NCBI GenBank assembly: GCA_020350845.1
Contig: CP070725.1
Location: 818,064 to 824,307, forward strand
DNA from: Candidatus Bipolaricaulota bacterium
GTDB taxonomy: Bacteria; Bipolaricaulota; Bipolaricaulia; UBA7950; UBA9294
Direction: 5' to 3'
Length of the DNA: 6,244 nt
Under the pieces are notes generated by a model. That model was not told the origin of the DNA. It did no database searches and saw only the letters and a program-made list of their open reading frames with translations. The position numbers and the translations under genes are program-made. How positions within the stretch are numbered: the first letter of the stretch is position 1; every line of letters starts with the position of its first letter. Positions 5,125-6,244 of the stretch are shown piece by piece.

Positions 5125-5928
5125 GAGTCACATCGCCTCAGCAGCCCGCGCGCGTCGCTTCGCTACATCGATCTTCCCGGAGACGGAGCGCCGGTCGTCT
5201 TCCTTCACGGACTCGGCTCGGCATCCTCCTCGGACTTCCCGCACATCGCGGCGGATCCCGCCCTGCGAGGGCGGCGCTCCCTGCTCGTCGATCTCCTCGG
5301 CTTCGGCTAGAGCGATCGCCCACAAGGATTCGACTACACGCTCTCATCCCACGCGGCGACGGTTGCCGAGTTGCTCGATCATCTCGGTGCCCTTCGATGC
5401 GATCTCGTCGGACACAGCATGGGCGGATCGATCGCGATCACGCTCGCTGCGGCTCGTCCCGACCTCGTCGGCCGACTCGTCGTCGCAGAGGGAAACCTCG
5501 ATCCGGGCGGGGGAATGGTCAGCCGGCCGATCGCCGCGCAGTCCGAGACGGCCTTCGTGCAACGCGGCTACGATCGCTCCCTGGCCGTGCTGGACCAACG
5601 GAGCGACGCGGCGTCCTATGCGGCCACCGTCCGCGCCGCCGACCGCGTCGGCCTCTACCGCAGTGCGGTCGGTCTGCTGCGCGGGACGACGCCGACGATG
5701 CGCGAGCGCCTGCTCGCCGCTGACGTGCCGCGGACGTTCATCTTCGGCGAGCTGAGCCTGCCGGACGAAGACGAACACCTGCTGCCGGAACACGGCGTGT
5801 ACATCGAGGTCGTTCCCGCCGCGGGACACGACATGATGCACGACAACCCCACGGGCTTCGCAAAGGCGGTTGCCGCGGGGATCTCTCGTGACTACTCGAG
5901 GGCCGCCGCTGCCCGCGGACCGACGTAG
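5122..5928 (+). pseudogene. Alpha/beta hydrolase interrupted by one in-frame TAG at codon 63
   Basis: Read through one stop, the frame encodes 268 positions, the usual length of a single-domain alpha/beta hydrolase. The oxyanion strand VVFLHGLGS (residues 35-43) is followed by LLVDLLGFG (54-62), TAG at 5308-5310, then SDRPQGFDYTL (64-74). After that come the nucleophile elbow GHSMGG (Ser at about 99), an acidic segment FGELSLPDEDEH, and the catalytic His region AAGHDMMHD. Relatives read GFGxSDxP here, with x often Tyr, Trp or Arg, so the TAG replaces one ordinary residue. Tyr (TAC/TAT) or Trp (TGG) is one base away. No frameshift or other lesion is visible. The upstream piece alone (62 aa) lacks the catalytic residues. 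The downstream piece could restart only at a TTG (5371) without a Shine-Dalgarno site. Causes could be a recent nonsense mutation, a sequencing error or readthrough. Substrate class is unknown. The 3' end overlaps the convergent gene by 37 nt. Confidence 0.85.
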
Positions 5929-6244
5929 ATGTCGAGGACGTCACGAAGCATGGTCGCCGCCGACGGGACCGGATCGGGCTCGCGAATGGTCATCGAGATC
6001 ACGCCGTAGAGGTCCGTGGTAAACACGATCCCCATGCCGTTGCTTCCGAGCCCCGCGAGAGGGTGACCTCGGTCGATCCGGGACGGGGTGACACGAAGGC
6101 GGAACGAGTCCCCGGTGGCCTCCGAGGTGGCCACCAGCCGGACCCGCTCCCCTTCGCGTTGCGCTGCGATGACGTCGGCGGCCGAGACATCGCGGATCCC
6201 TCGCCGATCGACGTCATCCATGGCAACGTCGGCACCTTGCACCG
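5892..6244 (-). CDS. Homoserine dehydrogenase-like protein, C-terminal part (5' end outside the window)
   Basis: The last 116 complete codons are present; the gene continues past the right edge. The order of motifs fits the C-terminal half of homoserine dehydrogenase, the NAD(P)-dependent enzyme that reduces aspartate semialdehyde to homoserine on the way to threonine and methionine. These are GIRDVSAADVIAAQREGERVR (about 15-35), RLVATSE, HPLAGLGSNGMGIVFTTDLYG (60-80), and a final helix ATMLRDVLDIY (96-106). The FxTDLxG strand after HPLA is characteristic. The NAD(P)-binding domain and the catalytic Lys lie outside, so activity cannot be judged. The segment ends soon after the last conserved helix and shows no ACT regulatory domain. 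The tail (VGPRAAAALE) is encoded in the overlap with the hydrolase. It ends in TAG at 5892-5894. A related short-form homoserine dehydrogenase family is the main alternative. Confidence 0.75.
   Translation of the reverse strand, partial: VQGADVAMDDVDRRGIRDVSAADVIAAQREGERVRLVATSEATGDSFRLRVTPSRIDRGHPLAGLGSNGMGIVFTTDLYGVISMTIREPDPVPSAATMLRDVLDIYVGPRAAAALE

Noticed and set aside
5308..5310. Pyrrolysine insertion or general reassignment of TAG as the reason for the in-frame amber
   Set aside because: TAG clearly ends seven genes in the window, and the position is a variable loop residue in the hydrolase family rather than a catalytic site. A point mutation, sequencing error or partial readthrough is simpler.
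1..6244. CRISPR arrays, tRNA or rRNA genes, insertion sequences, attachment sites
   Set aside because: I saw no regularly spaced repeats, no tRNA-like cloverleaf, no transposase motifs and no flanking terminal repeats.

Overview
The window is a strongly GC-rich stretch of bacterial chromosome. It is densely coded, has Shine-Dalgarno sites of the GGAGG type, and shows at least one good sigma-70-like promoter. A lipobox lipoprotein and an uncharacterised two-TM membrane protein that resembles actinobacterial proteins fit a GC-rich bacterium. The radical SAM and transglutaminase families are also common in anaerobes and archaea, so I do not name a phylum. Stop codons are odd for such GC-rich DNA: seven of the eight genes end in TAG and one in TGA.

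Layout. (1) Positions 1-1696, plus strand: the 3' part of an ABC exporter ATPase of the LolD/MacB type, overlapping the start of its MacB/FtsX-type permease. The pair ends at a hairpin placed between convergent genes (1706-1752). (2) Positions 1751-4297, minus strand, transcribed right to left: a secreted or exported transglutaminase-like protein, then a radical SAM protein with a reduced SPASM-like C-terminus, then a two-TM membrane protein of unknown function. Gaps are 62 and 85 nt, so they may be one operon. (3) Positions 4298-4574: a 277-nt divergent control region with a candidate minus-strand promoter, a palindrome over its -10 box, and a nested hairpin in the leader of the next gene. 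(4) Positions 4575-5015, plus strand: a small PKD-domain lipoprotein ending in a duplicated Gly/Cys decapeptide, followed by a near-perfect 13-bp hairpin. (5) Positions 5122-5928, plus strand: an alpha/beta hydrolase with a good promoter, a Shine-Dalgarno site and a TTG start, but interrupted by one in-frame TAG at codon 63. (6) Positions 5892-6244, minus strand: the C-terminal part of a homoserine dehydrogenase-like protein, whose 3' end overlaps the hydrolase by 37 nt.

How they may work together. The ABC pair is a self-contained export unit whose substrate cannot be read from this window. The three minus-strand genes and the divergent lipoprotein could form a cell-envelope group: a membrane-anchored Cys-protease-fold enzyme, a radical SAM enzyme, a membrane protein, and an exported lipoprotein with a Cys/Gly tail. 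That link rests on gene order only. The most striking single feature is the amber-interrupted hydrolase: everything around the stop, including promoter, start and all catalytic motifs, is preserved.
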